Source of the DNA: Pachyseris speciosa
Taxonomy: Eukaryota > Cnidaria > Anthozoa > Scleractinia > Pachyseridae
NCBI GenBank assembly: GCA_016490735.1
Contig: JAEMWC010000279.1
Location: forward strand, 289,501-353,500
Length of the DNA: 64,000 bases
Reading direction: 5' to 3'
The notes under the pieces are model-generated. The model was not told the DNA's origin and made no database searches. It worked only from the letters and a program-made list of their open reading frames with translations. Positions 47,827 to 59,020 of the stretch are shown here, one piece after another. The translations under genes and the position numbers were made by a program. How positions within the stretch are numbered: the first letter of the stretch is position 1; each line of letters begins with the position of its first letter.

Positions 47827-47889
47827 CGTTTCGGTGCCAATGGTAATCACCCCGGTAATCACATACAACAACATAATCCCCCTAAACAT
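47827..47889 (-). CDS. Leader exon g, copy 3
   Basis: ATG at 47889 opens 21 codons (MFRGIMLLYVITGVI, then TIGTET) ending at GTAAGT in phase 0. A 12-bp tandem duplication (GGTAATCACCCC type on the plus strand) adds four hydrophobic codons relative to copy 2 and keeps the frame. Confidence 0.6.
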
Positions 47890-48826
47890 TTTGACTTCTT
47901 GTTGCGGCTCGATGAACTTCGTCTTAACGGTGTACTCTTCATCAAGAAAGTAGCGAGTGCACGAGGATCAGATACATGACAACTTGTGAAACATCAGGTG
48001 TACGCATATGTTATCTAAAGGACTTTGGAACGTTGAGAATCACTGGACACTGACGTAAAATAAAAGACCATGTGATTGCAGAATATATTAGCATTCGTTA
48101 ATAGAGGGAACAAGACCGGGCCTGTCATCTTGGCTTCATGGAAATAAATGATTGGCAGTTTCAAAAATACGTATATTTAGCTTGACTTACAGGCATAAAT
48201 GCCTGTAAGTTCAGCCTTTATCTCTTGTAAGGCGCTGGAGAAATGAACTTGGAAAATTCATGATAATCTCAATTAGGTTTTAATGAAAACACACAGCTCA
48301 TCCGTGGCATACTTTTCCTGATCTCAAACTGTTTAGTAGTATCTATTAGGGTATTAGCGCTATAAAAGCATGCTACTATAAAGGGAAATTTTCCACAAGC
48401 TTAGCTGGTGAGAAGATAAAACACATTTTTTGACTGACAAATTTTTAACACCAGCCGTTTGCTGTAGTCATCCAGCCAAAGAACTCCATAGAATATTGAG
48501 AACTGGAACTTATTATCTTAGGAAGTCGGGTGATACTTCCGTTGCTATTATTATATTGGCCTTGTTTGTTGGTGCCTGGGTGGTAACGAACTGAACAAAT
48601 TTGGAAACAGACTGCCATATCGGAAGCGATTTCCACGGGTGAATGACGTGAGACCTCCCATTATTTACTTCTCCTGTGTGTTCGCTGGAGTAAAGGCGGA
48701 TTTTGCTGCTTCTTTTCATGTGCAACTTGGTAAATCCAGAACTGAAAAAGTCAGTCAAATATAAACTGATCACTAAGCCGATTGAGGTCACGTGATTCAA
48801 AGAGAGTTTGTACTTGTACAAGTTAA

Positions 48827-49991
48827 GCTGGCTGGTACTGGTTTTATTCGCGTGGAGAGTCTGGCCACTAGCGCGCACGTCACACTTTATACGCGCGAGA
48901 TTTGAAGAACGGGATGAACAAAAACAAATATGGCGGAGCGAGGCTTTCTTCGAGCAAGGCTACGTTTGTCCTGTTCAAAAAGAAATTCACATTTATCTGA
49001 GGCCGTATGTACTCCATCGACTTAAGTTAATTCAGTTTACATAGGAAAATTTGTTTAAGGAGATTGATAATGCGTATAATTCCCACCTCTACTGCAATCG
49101 ATCGTGTCGGGAACCAGGAGGATAAGGAGCCATAAAGTAATTATAAAACTGCAAAAGTGGGATAGCACTTCAATTTTACTTACAGGTAGTACATCTCGAC
49201 ATCCTATTATTTCTATGCCTCACCACCTCCCGTTGTTTGTCGCGAATCATATCTGCACTTGTGTCAGAATAATTGCATGCAGTTGACATGTGTTCTCAGG
49301 TGTTGTGCGAGCAATTTAGTCAATTTCACGCTTTCGCTTGGTGTTATTTAACATAACCATGCTTAGTCATGCCATAAGTAGTGGAGAAATTCTTTAAAAT
49401 GAGCCCAAACGCTTGGCCAAACAGTAAAAACAAAAACTGCAAAGCGCATGAGCAAATGTCGATCTTTTAGAATCCAGATTTTGAAATGCGCGAAAATGCG
49501 CGTGGAAATTGCTCAACTAACGAAGGTTTTTGAAAGAAAGCGAGCAGGGTGACCCCCTCTTTTTATTGTTTCAACATTTTTGTCTTGTAAAGAGGAAACG
49601 TCACACAAAGTTCAAGAAAATCCTATCAGAGAAATTTTACACTACTCATAAATTGCCTTTTCTCGCGTTTATAAAAAATGCGTTTGATAGAAATTTTTTA
49701 AAAACATTTTGTAGTTTCCTTTTCAAATGGCAAAAGTAATCACGTGAAAAAAATTGGGGTCACCGAGTTAGTTTTCAAATTAAAAGTGCCAGAAGCTTAA
49801 ATGCAGCTCTGAATAACCCTCAAGTACCGTTGCCATGGTAACAGCTGATGACGTAATAATAGTTATTTTTGGTCAACGACTAAATGTATAATTTAATCTT
49901 GCAAAAGTTTCCTTATGGCCTCGGTTTCCCTTTGTGTTCTTTCCTCTCAAAGTTTACGTCGTGAAAAAGCTTAAAACTGGTACCAGCCACC
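48827..49991. mobile_element. 1165-bp non-autonomous piggyBac-like element
   Basis: TTAA flanks both ends (48823-48826 and 49992-49995). The inverted ends are GCTGGCTGGTACTGGTTTT and GGTGGCTGGTACCAGTTTT. Copy 2 has one TTAA at 35050-35053 with matching flanks, so the insertion is exact. No transposase frame is visible inside. TTAA duplication is the hallmark of piggyBac; assignment beyond that is not supported. Confidence 0.85.
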
Positions 49992-50148
49992 TTAAGAATT
50001 AGCATTTTAAAGAAATGGAGTGGGTGGAAAGCGAGTTAGAGCCGGTGCATTCGATTGGTGTGTCTCCATTTATACGCAGGGCTGACTGAACTGGACTTAT
50101 GAAACGCGCATTTGTCGGATAGTACGCGATACAACCAATCGGCAAGTG

Positions 50149-51345
50149 AAATTGAAAATGCAATCCCATTATAGTCAATCCAGTCGTAAAAATGCAACCC
50201 CATCCAGCGGCACATCCCCATTACTAAGAAGTGCCCGTCCCCCTCCCCCGGGCATTGTAGTTCTCAGTGCAACTTGACAATGATCATGAAACCTTACATG
50301 TTTACAACTTGACAGGACCAACCCAGTGCTCCGAAGGGAATGATGAAGATCGTCCTGTTAAACAGTCACTGCCAGGAACCATCAAAACCACTACGGAGCA
50401 TATGTACTGGGGTATGGGGTCAGCCACGATAAAGAAAATACAGCACATTCACTACAAGACGAATAGCCATGGCGAAATGGATATTTAATTTATTTCCTGG
50501 ACGATTATTTTTCATTGCTCATTTTTATATGTTGTGCAAAGTATTGGTCGTGGATGCAATCTGGATGTTTGCTACAAATAATGCTTCTCAGTATTACATG
50601 TGTATACTTCCTATCTAAACAACCGTAAGTCCAATTTAATCTACGTTGTAACATGTTCCTCTAACAAGAACAGTATTGAGCTGTGGGGTGTTTTTTTAAA
50701 TGTGAAATTAAAAGTAGCTCTACTTTGATTTTGCAATAGGTTCTTTGAACCGATGGCTCACTAAAATGGAGTAATTTAAAAACGGGGCCCCAAAGGTGCG
50801 CAAAACCTGCACGGGTTCAGACGTGGCTAGATGAGCTTGCTTTAGACGGCTCAGATTGACAATAATTGTCTCGAAAGCGCTATGATCTCAATCACAAACT
50901 AGCTCATGGTTATTATTAATAATCACTGACTGTACCAAAGGAAAGTACTGCTCAATTGTGGGAGGTCCATGTACTTATCAATTGCAGCATATATGCATTT
51001 CTTAATAACTACGACCAGTCGAATCGTTTGCACTGCTTATTTGCATGCATCATTTTGACATAGAAAACCTACTCACATGGAGTCACGATATTAAGAACAT
51101 AACATGTTGATATAAATTGATGGCAGTGAAGAAAAAGCGATCGAGCTTGAGCTTCACAAGGAAACAAACAAAAGAATTATAGGCTTTGATGGTAATTAGC
51201 AGTTATCACAACCTTGGGCCGAGTTCAGTATTTAATAAAAAAAAAAGTTGAAGAAAAACACTTCATTCATCGGTCACGAACCTTTGAGAAAACTAATTAA
51301 TCAGTCGTGGTTTTTGAACACTGGATCGGTTATGGTAAACATTTC
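50149..51345. other. Unannotated spacer
   Basis: No recognised gene. A 73-codon plus-strand frame at 50267-50488 has no family resemblance I can name. Confidence 0.4.
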
Positions 51346-51349
51346 TGGT

Positions 51350-51350
51350 T

Positions 51351-51417
<67 letters not shown>

Positions 51418-51459
51418 TAAAGCAAAGTAACAGAAGACTTTGGGTTTTCATTGTTTTTA

Positions 51460-51515
<56 letters not shown>

Positions 51516-51560
51516 TAAAGCAAAGTAACAGAAGACTTTGGGTTTTCATTGTTTTTAGGA

Positions 51561-51602
<42 letters not shown>
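51350..51602. repeat. Three (TA)n arrays separated by a duplicated ~48-bp spacer
   Basis: TA arrays at about 51352-51415, 51460-51512 and 51560-51602 are separated by two almost identical spacers containing GCTAAAGCAAAGTAACAGAA. This makes a ~100-bp higher-order tandem unit. Confidence 0.9.
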
Positions 51603-51605
<3 letters not shown>

Positions 51606-52239
51606 GTATACAGGTTAACGTGCGAGGTTGTACGGAACTAGAAATGGCTAAATGCCAGAATACTGTAATTAAATTAGACGTAATTTGAGTACAGTTGTTC
51701 GCTTGATGGCAACCTTTTACTATATAGTTGTGCGAAGACATAAGGTTAAGAGTCCTCGAAAAAAACACAGAGAGTTCATATAGCAAAATTAATAAATTTG
51801 CACTTGAACACAAAGACCTATAGAATGCATTGCCAGTTGTTTAGTTCTTTTGTCGAAAGCAATAGGAAGCACCAAGCTAAGAAACCTAACGCCTTTGCGC
51901 AGCCGGTGTCGAATGGTCGCGCTGCGAGACTGTAAAATTTGACCTAAACTTTGTGAGCCGGCTGATGAGGAAAGTTCATTCAGCACCCCTAAAATGGTGA
52001 TCAGAACTAATTTCCGATTCCATAGTGGTGTAAAATAAGGGTATACACTTTCTCCTATTCTAGCCAATTTGTATCTCACTGAGATTAAACATATCTTCAC
52101 TTTCACAATAGGGAAATAGTTTTATTACAGAAACACACTTTCAAAATGACACAGATTTCATGCTGTGCGGGTTTCCTTAAATGAATTAATACCTCTTTGA
52201 AGAGCAAACAGTCGGCTGTACACCTGAGGCGCAAAGCCA

Positions 52240-52272
52240 AAGAAAAAACATACATTTGAGACTTAAATAAAG

Positions 52273-52342
<70 letters not shown>
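52240..52342 (+). repeat. (GAT)n-(ATT)n compound microsatellite, possible retroelement tail
   Basis: GACTTAAATAAAG is followed by GAT repeats and then ATT repeats, resembling a polyadenylation signal plus simple-repeat LINE tail. The body upstream was not identified. Confidence 0.6.
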
Positions 52343-52343
<1 letters not shown>

Positions 52344-52831
52344 ACAATGAATTTTCTGACGTGATCCCTCCATTGGAGCTGGAGAGAACAAGCTGAACAA
52401 GAATTTTTTTTAAAGATGTCGTTACAAATGGCTAGTTAAATCCCTCTGCTGATGAATCAAATCACTCCCTTGCGTGGTCATATCCCGCCTTCTGTCTCCT
52501 GTACACGTTTAGCCGGTCGCCACTGCCACCGTCCTGTTCTCTTCAGACAATTCTTCAACTTATGAGCCGGAATGAAATCGGACGTTTTATTGTCCCCTCT
52601 TTCATAAGGTTTCTGGGATTCCATCTGCGAGGTCTGCTTTAAGAAAGAGATCTCACCCAGTAACTCATGAATACATTTAATAATACAGTAAATTTATTTC
52701 CACTAGATCATAGCTCTGGTTTAAAAGGGAAAATGATTAGAATTTGACATGTCATTTTTCATATCGGCTGTATTTTTGTTCATCTTAAATTCAAGACAAT
52801 ATTTTCGTGCCTTTATATAGAAGTAACTTAC

Positions 52832-52946
52832 CAAGATCGGCTAAAGTGTTGTTATCGTCGCCAACACCAGTGTTGCCCATCCATGTTATTATCACCAATA
52901 TCAGCGCAATGTTGTTCGCCAGTGTCAAAAACATAATGACAATCAT
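52832..52946 (-). CDS. Possible further leader-like exon (uncertain)
   Basis: ATG at 52946 opens a hydrophobic stretch (MIVIMFLTLANNIALILVII) followed by a polar segment, reaching donor GTAAGT in phase 1. Unlike the array leaders it would not fit the CRD1 acceptor, so it may be unrelated or belong to another gene. Confidence 0.25.
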
Positions 52947-53002
52947 CGCTTGTCTTTCTTTATCCCCCGAGATCCGGCTCTGTTTTAGATGACTCTACTC
53001 GA

Positions 53003-53163
53003 TGTCCTGGGGCTCTGGGGCTTCTAAAGTGATTAAAGGAAAACGAAGCAGCCTTTTACTATTTGAAATCAAGCGCTTTAACTTATAATTTATTTATGAC
53101 AACTGGAAGAGAAAGAAAAAACAACAAAAATTATTTATTTATAACAATTATTATTATTAATAT
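53003..53163. repeat. Direct repeat, left copy
   Basis: It matches 53927-54082 (shared TTCTAAAGTGATTAAAGGAA and TTTGAAATCAAGCGCTTTAA). An inverted partial copy lies at about 54632-54690. The direct pair brackets the Penelope-like fragment. Confidence 0.75.
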
Positions 53164-53204
53164 TGCCTTAGAAATACATAGGCAAGTAAAAACTAACGAT
53201 ATAA

Positions 53205-53710
53205 TGTTCCGACGTTTCGGCGACCTCACGGCCGCCATTCTCAAGGAATGAATCATACTAGCGAGTTCAACGGAGTAAGATCTTAGATTTACATTAATGG
53301 GGTTAATTTAAATAAATACTTTGGCGCGGATCGAATCTGTTTGTACATTCAAGCGTGGTCTTAATTGCTTTATGTACAGCATTTCGTTAATTAAACAATC
53401 AAATTTGTTCCTGCATTTTTTCAGTACTTTGAAACAACTAAGGAGGTCTTCAGGGACTGCGCTCGGGTGATCATTATCATAATGTTTCCGCACAGAGGAT
53501 GAAGTGCTGTTGTGGCCAACAACGCGCGCATGCAGGTGTCCACGAGTATAACCAACATAGCTACCTGTATCGCACAGGTTACATTGAAAACGGTAAACTA
53601 CACACTGTTAATTAACTAGCTGTGGTTTAGGCTCAAATTCTTGGAGGTCTTGGCCAATTTTGCGACTAACAAATACGGGTTGGATTGTGGTTTGGAACTT
53701 AAGACTGTAC
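53205..53710 (-). pseudogene. Penelope-like element 3' fragment with GIY-YIG endonuclease domain
   Basis: The minus-strand frame 53607-53308 reads VVYRFQCNLCDTGSYVGYTR, then HLHARVVGHN, KKCRNKFDCLINEMLYIKQL and RPRLNVQTDSIRAKVF. This is the GIY-YIG endonuclease that closes Penelope-like reverse transcriptases, with the Y, R, E and N motif residues visible. Homologous protein continues upstream (IQPVFVSRKIGQDLQEFEPK) through an in-frame TAA at 53608-53610, so the copy is dead. No reverse transcriptase core is present. A hammerhead-like motif follows the stop. Confidence 0.8.
53207..53246 (-). ncRNA. Hammerhead-ribozyme-like motif, degenerate
   Basis: On the minus strand GAGAAT is followed by a 7-bp stem (GGCGGCC/GGTCGCC) with a GTGA tetraloop, then GAAACGTCGG. 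That matches stem II and the GAAA box of the hammerheads known in Penelope-like elements. The CUGANGA box is imperfect here (CTTGAGA), so activity is doubtful. Confidence 0.4.
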
Positions 53711-53890
53711 ATCAAACAATTACGACCACGCTTGAATGTACAAACAGATTCTATCCGCGCCAAAGTATTTATTTAAATTAACCCCATTAATGTAAATCTA
53801 AGATCTTACTGTACTCCGTTGAACTCGCTAGTATTATTGTTTCCTTGAGAATGGCGTCATGAGGTCGCGGAAACGTCGGAACATTATACA
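53705..53890 (+). pseudogene. Second, inverted Penelope-like 3' end
   Basis: The plus strand reads LYIKQLRPRLNVQTDSIRAK to the same stop, followed by the same 3' region as the minus-strand copy. The two fragments are head to head, 5'-truncated to different points. Confidence 0.78.
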
Positions 53891-53926
53891 ATCATTATTG
53901 TTATAAATAAATAATTTGTGTTGTTC

Positions 53927-54082
53927 CTCGGGGCTCTGGGCTCTGGGCCTTCTAAAGTGATTAAAGGAAAACTCGGCTGCCTTTTACTATTTGAAATCAA
54001 GCGCTTTAACTTATAATCTATCTATAACAACTGGAAGAGAAAAAAAAAGCACAGCAAAAATTATTTATTTATAACAATAATA
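53927..54082. repeat. Direct repeat, right copy
   Basis: It is the partner of 53003-53163. Confidence 0.75.
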
Positions 54083-54159
54083 ATTGTTTGAAATGGAAGG
54101 TGACGAAATCTATTTACTTTTAACCAGCTAAAGTCTGGCTCCAGGAAATAAATTACCGC

Positions 54160-54160
<1 letters not shown>

Positions 54161-54198
<38 letters not shown>
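54161..54198. repeat. (ATT)n microsatellite
   Basis: A pure ATT run. It produces a poly-Asn frame on the minus strand that is not a gene. Confidence 0.9.
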
Positions 54199-54379
54199 GA
54201 ATCCATCCAGCACAGTATTGCCGATTTTTCGTGACGACTAAAGGAATGTTCCTGTCTACCTTATTTCTAGCTCTGCCGCCGCGGGGCTTTTGTGTGGCTA
54301 GAAGTTCTCGTAACTCTGTAATGTACGACTTTTCATTCACCGTGCAAGCGCTCAGCTCCACTGGTTTCATAAAGAAGTG

Positions 54380-57000
54380 AAAGTATAATCAAGTGATTCG
54401 ATCGCCAAGCTGTTTCTTCTAGTTTACTTCCTTTTCAAGGGATCACGTGATCATCTGGATGAAACCGGAAGTTAGCGGCGTTTCCTTGTGATCGGAGCAC
54501 TTTATTCGGCTAAACTAGTTTGTAAGATCACTTTCTGTGAAAATCTCGCTGATGGAGCCTGTAGGAACAAAGCTACTTTAGTATTATTTTGGCGCGTGAT
54601 GTTCTATTTCCGTGTCTGTGATCATGAGATGTGTCTCTTCCAGTTGTTATAAATAAATTATAAGTTGCAGCCCTTGATTTCAAAGCATAAATATATAAAA
54701 ATCCTATGACAAATAAATCAATAACAATCTAAAACTGTATAAATAATTCTAAGATCTATAATATTGAGATTACAATGTAATAACAATATAATAACAATAA
54801 ATTAACTGTTCAGTTGAATGTTGCAAGCTTTTAATCCCTGAAAAGCATCATAAACGTCTCGCGATAATCATTGTAAAACCCTTGCATTATCTATGATACC
54901 TGTCTATATCTTTCAATAAAACTGCACTGGAGCACTGCACACAATTTGACATGACGACTGTTAGCCAGAACCTTTCTTTAGCATTTCTTGTCTGAATTGC
55001 AATGGGGTTTTTAATTTCGCGATTTGTATTTCAGTTCTGAGTGCTTATTATTTGCAATTCTGTACTGGAATTTGGCAACTGACATATTCAGAGGAAGCTA
55101 ATATCTGAAATATTCTGTTATTTATAGCTCGGAATAGCAAGCTCTGTTCGACCGTTTATGCTCCGTCGATTTAAGTTTCTTACTGTTGCGTAAAGAACGT
55201 ACCTGCCAGCTGATCGGCCGCTAAACGTGTCTTTGAAACTTTCTACTCTTCAAGCGTACAGTTAACAAGCTAACTTTTAGCTTGGAAGCTTCACAAAGTA
55301 CTGTTAATTGTTGGCGAAAAATAGAGTGGCTTCATTGACATCAAATGGCCTGGAGGTTATCGGGGACAGCCTTTAATGCTCAGTTAATAAGCCTCTTATC
55401 TACGCATTAGTTGTTCCCATTCACTTACAGGGTCACGAGGCTTAAGGGCTGATTTTGATGAAGCTGGCAAACGTTTTATTTACATGTAAAGAGCTCTGAG
55501 ACGTTAGAACAGCCTGCATCGCCATTTGGATATACACTAAATAGAGCACCTATTTTGGAGTCTAGTTTTATTTTACGACCGTTAAATAACTGACGTTAGC
55601 TCAAGGAAGCTTAGTTTATATTTGTTGAGTGGACGATAAAAACTTTGCTCACACTTAAAAATATTTTTAGCTTCGAGGTCACCCCCAGCTGGTGGTCCGC
55701 GCGTCATTATTGCATGTCTGATATTCAACAGACTATATGCCTGGCAGACTTCAAAAATATACCCTTTTTCGTGCACAGCCTAGCCCTATAACTGATTGTT
55801 TGCCAAATATTGTTGTCGCAAAGAAAAAGCTCCATGGTCTGCTGATCAAACTGATTATATGCTTAGAAACACAATATCCGTGTTGGTCAGTTTCTTGTGA
55901 TGTATGAGGTTTTTAGACCACAGCTGACTTAATTCATACAGTAGCCTTCTAAGTTAGAGGAAACAAGCGAACAAACCTAGCCCTAACTACACAAGCGGAG
56001 GGATTTTTGTGGACTCAATCATAACTAATTCACTAATCAGTTTACCCGGAATGTCTGCCGCGGCAGACAATAAAAATAAAAAAACGAGCACGAACAAAGA
56101 ACTGGCTTTCGAACACCGCAACGTATCCGGCAAGACTCCCAGGAGAGAAAGATATACCGTTGTTTATGAAGAAAAATGTCCTTTCGAATGGGGGTGGGGT
56201 AGGGAGGGAAACGAACGCAATTGTGCAATTGATTGACAGCAGTCTAGCAAAATATTTAACGGCCATGAAAAAGCAATTTCATTTCGGAATAACGTGATGA
56301 CTTCCACTCTCATTTCATATAAAACTAAGTGATTTTGAAAAGGACTTAAAATTGGTCGCCAATTTTAAGCTCTAATTTAAGTAGCCACAATAGATTTTAT
56401 ATTGGTGGAAACCCAAAGCATGCTCAACAGAGGTTTGCTTGAAACCATCCAGGAGGCCTTACCTTTCTTCCAGATTTGTAACTTGATCCCGAATTTTGCC
56501 GGATAGCTAGATCGGCAAAAAATACTCAATCCCTTCATAAAAAAGCAATTCAATTTAGCCCCTTCTGCAATGTTGGGTGTCAGAAGTCAACCATGTGTCA
56601 CCAATCCTCTTCAGTTTAAGGACTTCAACATTGTTCAGGGGAAGGAGGTTGGGGAAAGTTCTTTGTAAGGCTGTTTCTGAGTGTAAATTGTTGGTTACTT
56701 GCAATTTCCACATAAAAATCATCAACTATTAAAATTGTTGCCATTGCATTGCAGAGCCAGGCTGACACCCCAAGGATTGCCAGGGAACACAGCCTTATGT
56801 TAATCGGACATTCGTCCCTAGAAAATGACAACAACAGAAGAAATCTACTTACAGTCAAAAGGCTATAAAAGAAAGATCATCGGGTCCAAAAAATCGCTCT
56901 CCTAGCCGGAGCTTTACAACGTGGAAGACAAGTAGACACGTTCATATCACTAGGTGAGTAGAGTTGAGCACTGTTCAGATTGATAGAATAGTTGTTTTGT
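54380..57000. other. Unannotated AT-rich stretch
   Basis: No gene recognised. Small frames at 55582, 56009 and 56625 lack family features. A plus-strand GTGAGT near 56953 could be a donor of an untranslated exon, but nothing supports it further. Confidence 0.4.
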
Positions 57001-57330
57001 TTCTTGATTGATTGATTGATTGATTGATGACTTTATTAACGTGTAAAGAGGGGATTCCCCACTGCTAACTATTCTAGAATTCAATCAAAAAATACAAATC
57101 GAATCAATATAGAATCGAACTAGAAATCCACTAAGAATTAAGATGAGAAAACCACAGATGAGAGCTACTAACATACATACAACTAAAACTCTAATCGTAG
57201 TCATCAAAGTTCCAAAATCGTGAGTCAAAACTCATGAATAAGAAAATTCAAAAATCACGAATTACAAAGGTAGCAGCCATTACATCCATCTAAGATATTA
57301 CTTAAATCAAGACTGCGTATCCGATTTTTA
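57001..57330 (-). mobile_element. Possible LINE 3' end with (TTGA)n tail
   Basis: On the minus strand AATAAAGTCATCAATCAATC forms a polyadenylation signal followed by a TCAA-type tail, typical of some non-LTR elements. The upstream body was not identified. Confidence 0.4.
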
Positions 57331-58029
57331 TAACTGCTTAAGACTGGTGGCCGATCTGTTCAATATATTTCCTCAAGGAGACTTGAGGAAAACTGATTTA
57401 TATAAATTAAAATGTCTGACAAAAAAGAATAACATGTACCTAGTCATCACGTCATGCCATCGACTAACAGATGGATACAGGCAGCTCATTTCATACCACC
57501 TATTCTTGTAAATATTTGATTATTCCTTGCACTAATGCTATTATACACAGTACATCGCGGTCATAGCTTTAGACTTTCCCGGTATCAGCTTGAAAGGCCG
57601 GAGCGAAACAAAGCTTGATAAAACCCGACAGACGTGGATGTCGTAAATCACTACAATGACAACAGAGATATGTCTCCGCCCCTTGCACAGCATAGCGCCA
57701 TCACCAGTTTTTAAAGTGTCAGATCAGAAATTCTTTTCGTTATAAGGAAAAAAACTCAGTCAACTGAGCGAACAACTGACTTTCAATACCGAAGATTTTG
57801 TAATAGCTAAAATACGCTGTGGAGTGTTTTCGAGTGAATCGTTTGGTTTCAAAACTACTCGTACTCTTCTTATTATATCACTGATTTTCTACTTTTTATG
57901 ATATCAACTTCCAAGCTATGCAACCAATCCACTGAAAAGACACGTTTCCAAATAACTCTCCTTCAAACATCAGTCTCTCTCAGGTGATTCTCTATGATTG
58001 TGACTACGTCGTCCCGTCCCAACTTACTT

Positions 58030-58425
58030 AGTATCTTAACCAGCTCATCTGACTGCTCTTTTTGTGCAGATGCGGACGAATCTCTAGAGCACTTGTTTAC
58101 TTCCTGCCCCTATGTTCTCTTGTTCTGAAAGGATCTCTCGGACTGGTTTAACGATCTTGATGTTAAAGTAGATTTACTTACTAAGGCGGATATAATTTTC
58201 GGTAGTTGGGATCGCAAAGATGATTTCTTGTTTTTTAATCACGTCCTGCTTATTGCTAAGCAGTACGTATATTATTGTAGAAACAACGTTCTCGTACCAT
58301 CTCTCCGAGCATGTACCTCCAGAATTAAAGCTGTTTATGAGTTGGAGACTACCATTTCAAAAAGTGGAAAGAGTTTGGCCTTTCATCTTCAAAAGTGGGG
58401 CAAGTATTGTAGACAAGGGCAATAA
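58030..58425 (+). pseudogene. LINE ORF2 C-terminus (zinc-binding RT tail)
   Basis: The frame reads CSFCADADESLEHLFTSCPY, the C-x2-C...H-x4-C zinc-binding tail of non-LTR reverse transcriptases, then FNDLDVKVDLLTKADIIFGS and onward to a stop at 58423. An in-frame TGA at 58126-58128 replaces the expected Trp after LLF. A 3' region ends with AATAAAAAATAAA and an A-run near 59020, interrupted by a MITE. The element is 5'-truncated and dead. Confidence 0.75.
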
Positions 58426-58556
58426 CGTATTGCAGAAGTGTTCACAACCCTCGCGGCCTCGTCAAAACGTGTTAACTTAATATTCTCAGTTTGTTGTTAT
58501 CAGCTTATGTAGCTCTAATGTAGTTTGTGCGTGTGTGTGTGTGTGTTGTAGCTTTA

Positions 58557-58909
58557 GGCCCGTTTCAAACGTCGTGCTACTGCCGTGTCGAACTCAATTA
58601 ATCGAATTAAATTCGACTCAGGCACGACGTTTGAAACCAAGTCGTGCTACTGCCGTGTAGCACGGCAAGCCTTGCCGTGCTACACGGCAGTAGCACGACT
58701 TGGTTTCAAACGTCGTGCTACTACCGTGTCGAATTCAATTCATAAATTAACAATTTGGATTTGCTTCGTACAATGGCTGCTCAGTGTTTTGATTACGGCA
58801 CCCGACGATTCTGAGTAAGAGATTGGGCAACAGCTTTTTATCCGACAGAATTAAATTCGACGTCTGAAACGAAGTCGTGCTGGAGTCGTGCGACAGTCGA
58901 GCCAGCTTA

Positions 58910-58941
<32 letters not shown>
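58557..58941. mobile_element. 385-bp MITE with TA duplication, nested palindrome
   Basis: TA flanks both sides. The inverted ends are GGCCCGTTTCAAACGTCG and its complement. Inside, about 58625-58712 is itself a near-perfect palindrome centred on GCAAGCCTTGC. It sits in the 3' region of the LINE, so it is younger than that insertion. TA duplication suggests a Tc1/mariner-type source. Confidence 0.82.
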
Positions 58942-58942
<1 letters not shown>

Positions 58943-59020
58943 ATATGTTGTCCTAGTGTAGTCATTTGTTTTGTCATTACCAAATGTAAACAATAAAAAA
59001 TAAATTAAATACAAAAAAAA

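Larger units (their letters stand above)
37860..50148. repeat. Segmental duplication, copy 3 (first-exon array only)
   Basis: It aligns with copy 1 from about 7203 to 13209 and with copy 2 from about 25680 to 35195. It contains leaders b to g but not the receptor exons or leader a. Divergence from copies 1 and 2 is several percent by eye, so this copy is older. Confidence 0.88.

Noticed and set aside
48808..49044. 78-codon plus-strand frame with a hydrophobic start
   Set aside because: It crosses the left boundary of the TTAA-flanked element, so it was created by the insertion.
51248..51813. Frames made of Tyr-Ile repeats
   Set aside because: Direct translation of (TA)n microsatellites.
54128..54370. 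80-codon frame with a poly-Asn run
   Set aside because: Produced by an (ATT)n microsatellite; no domain on either side.
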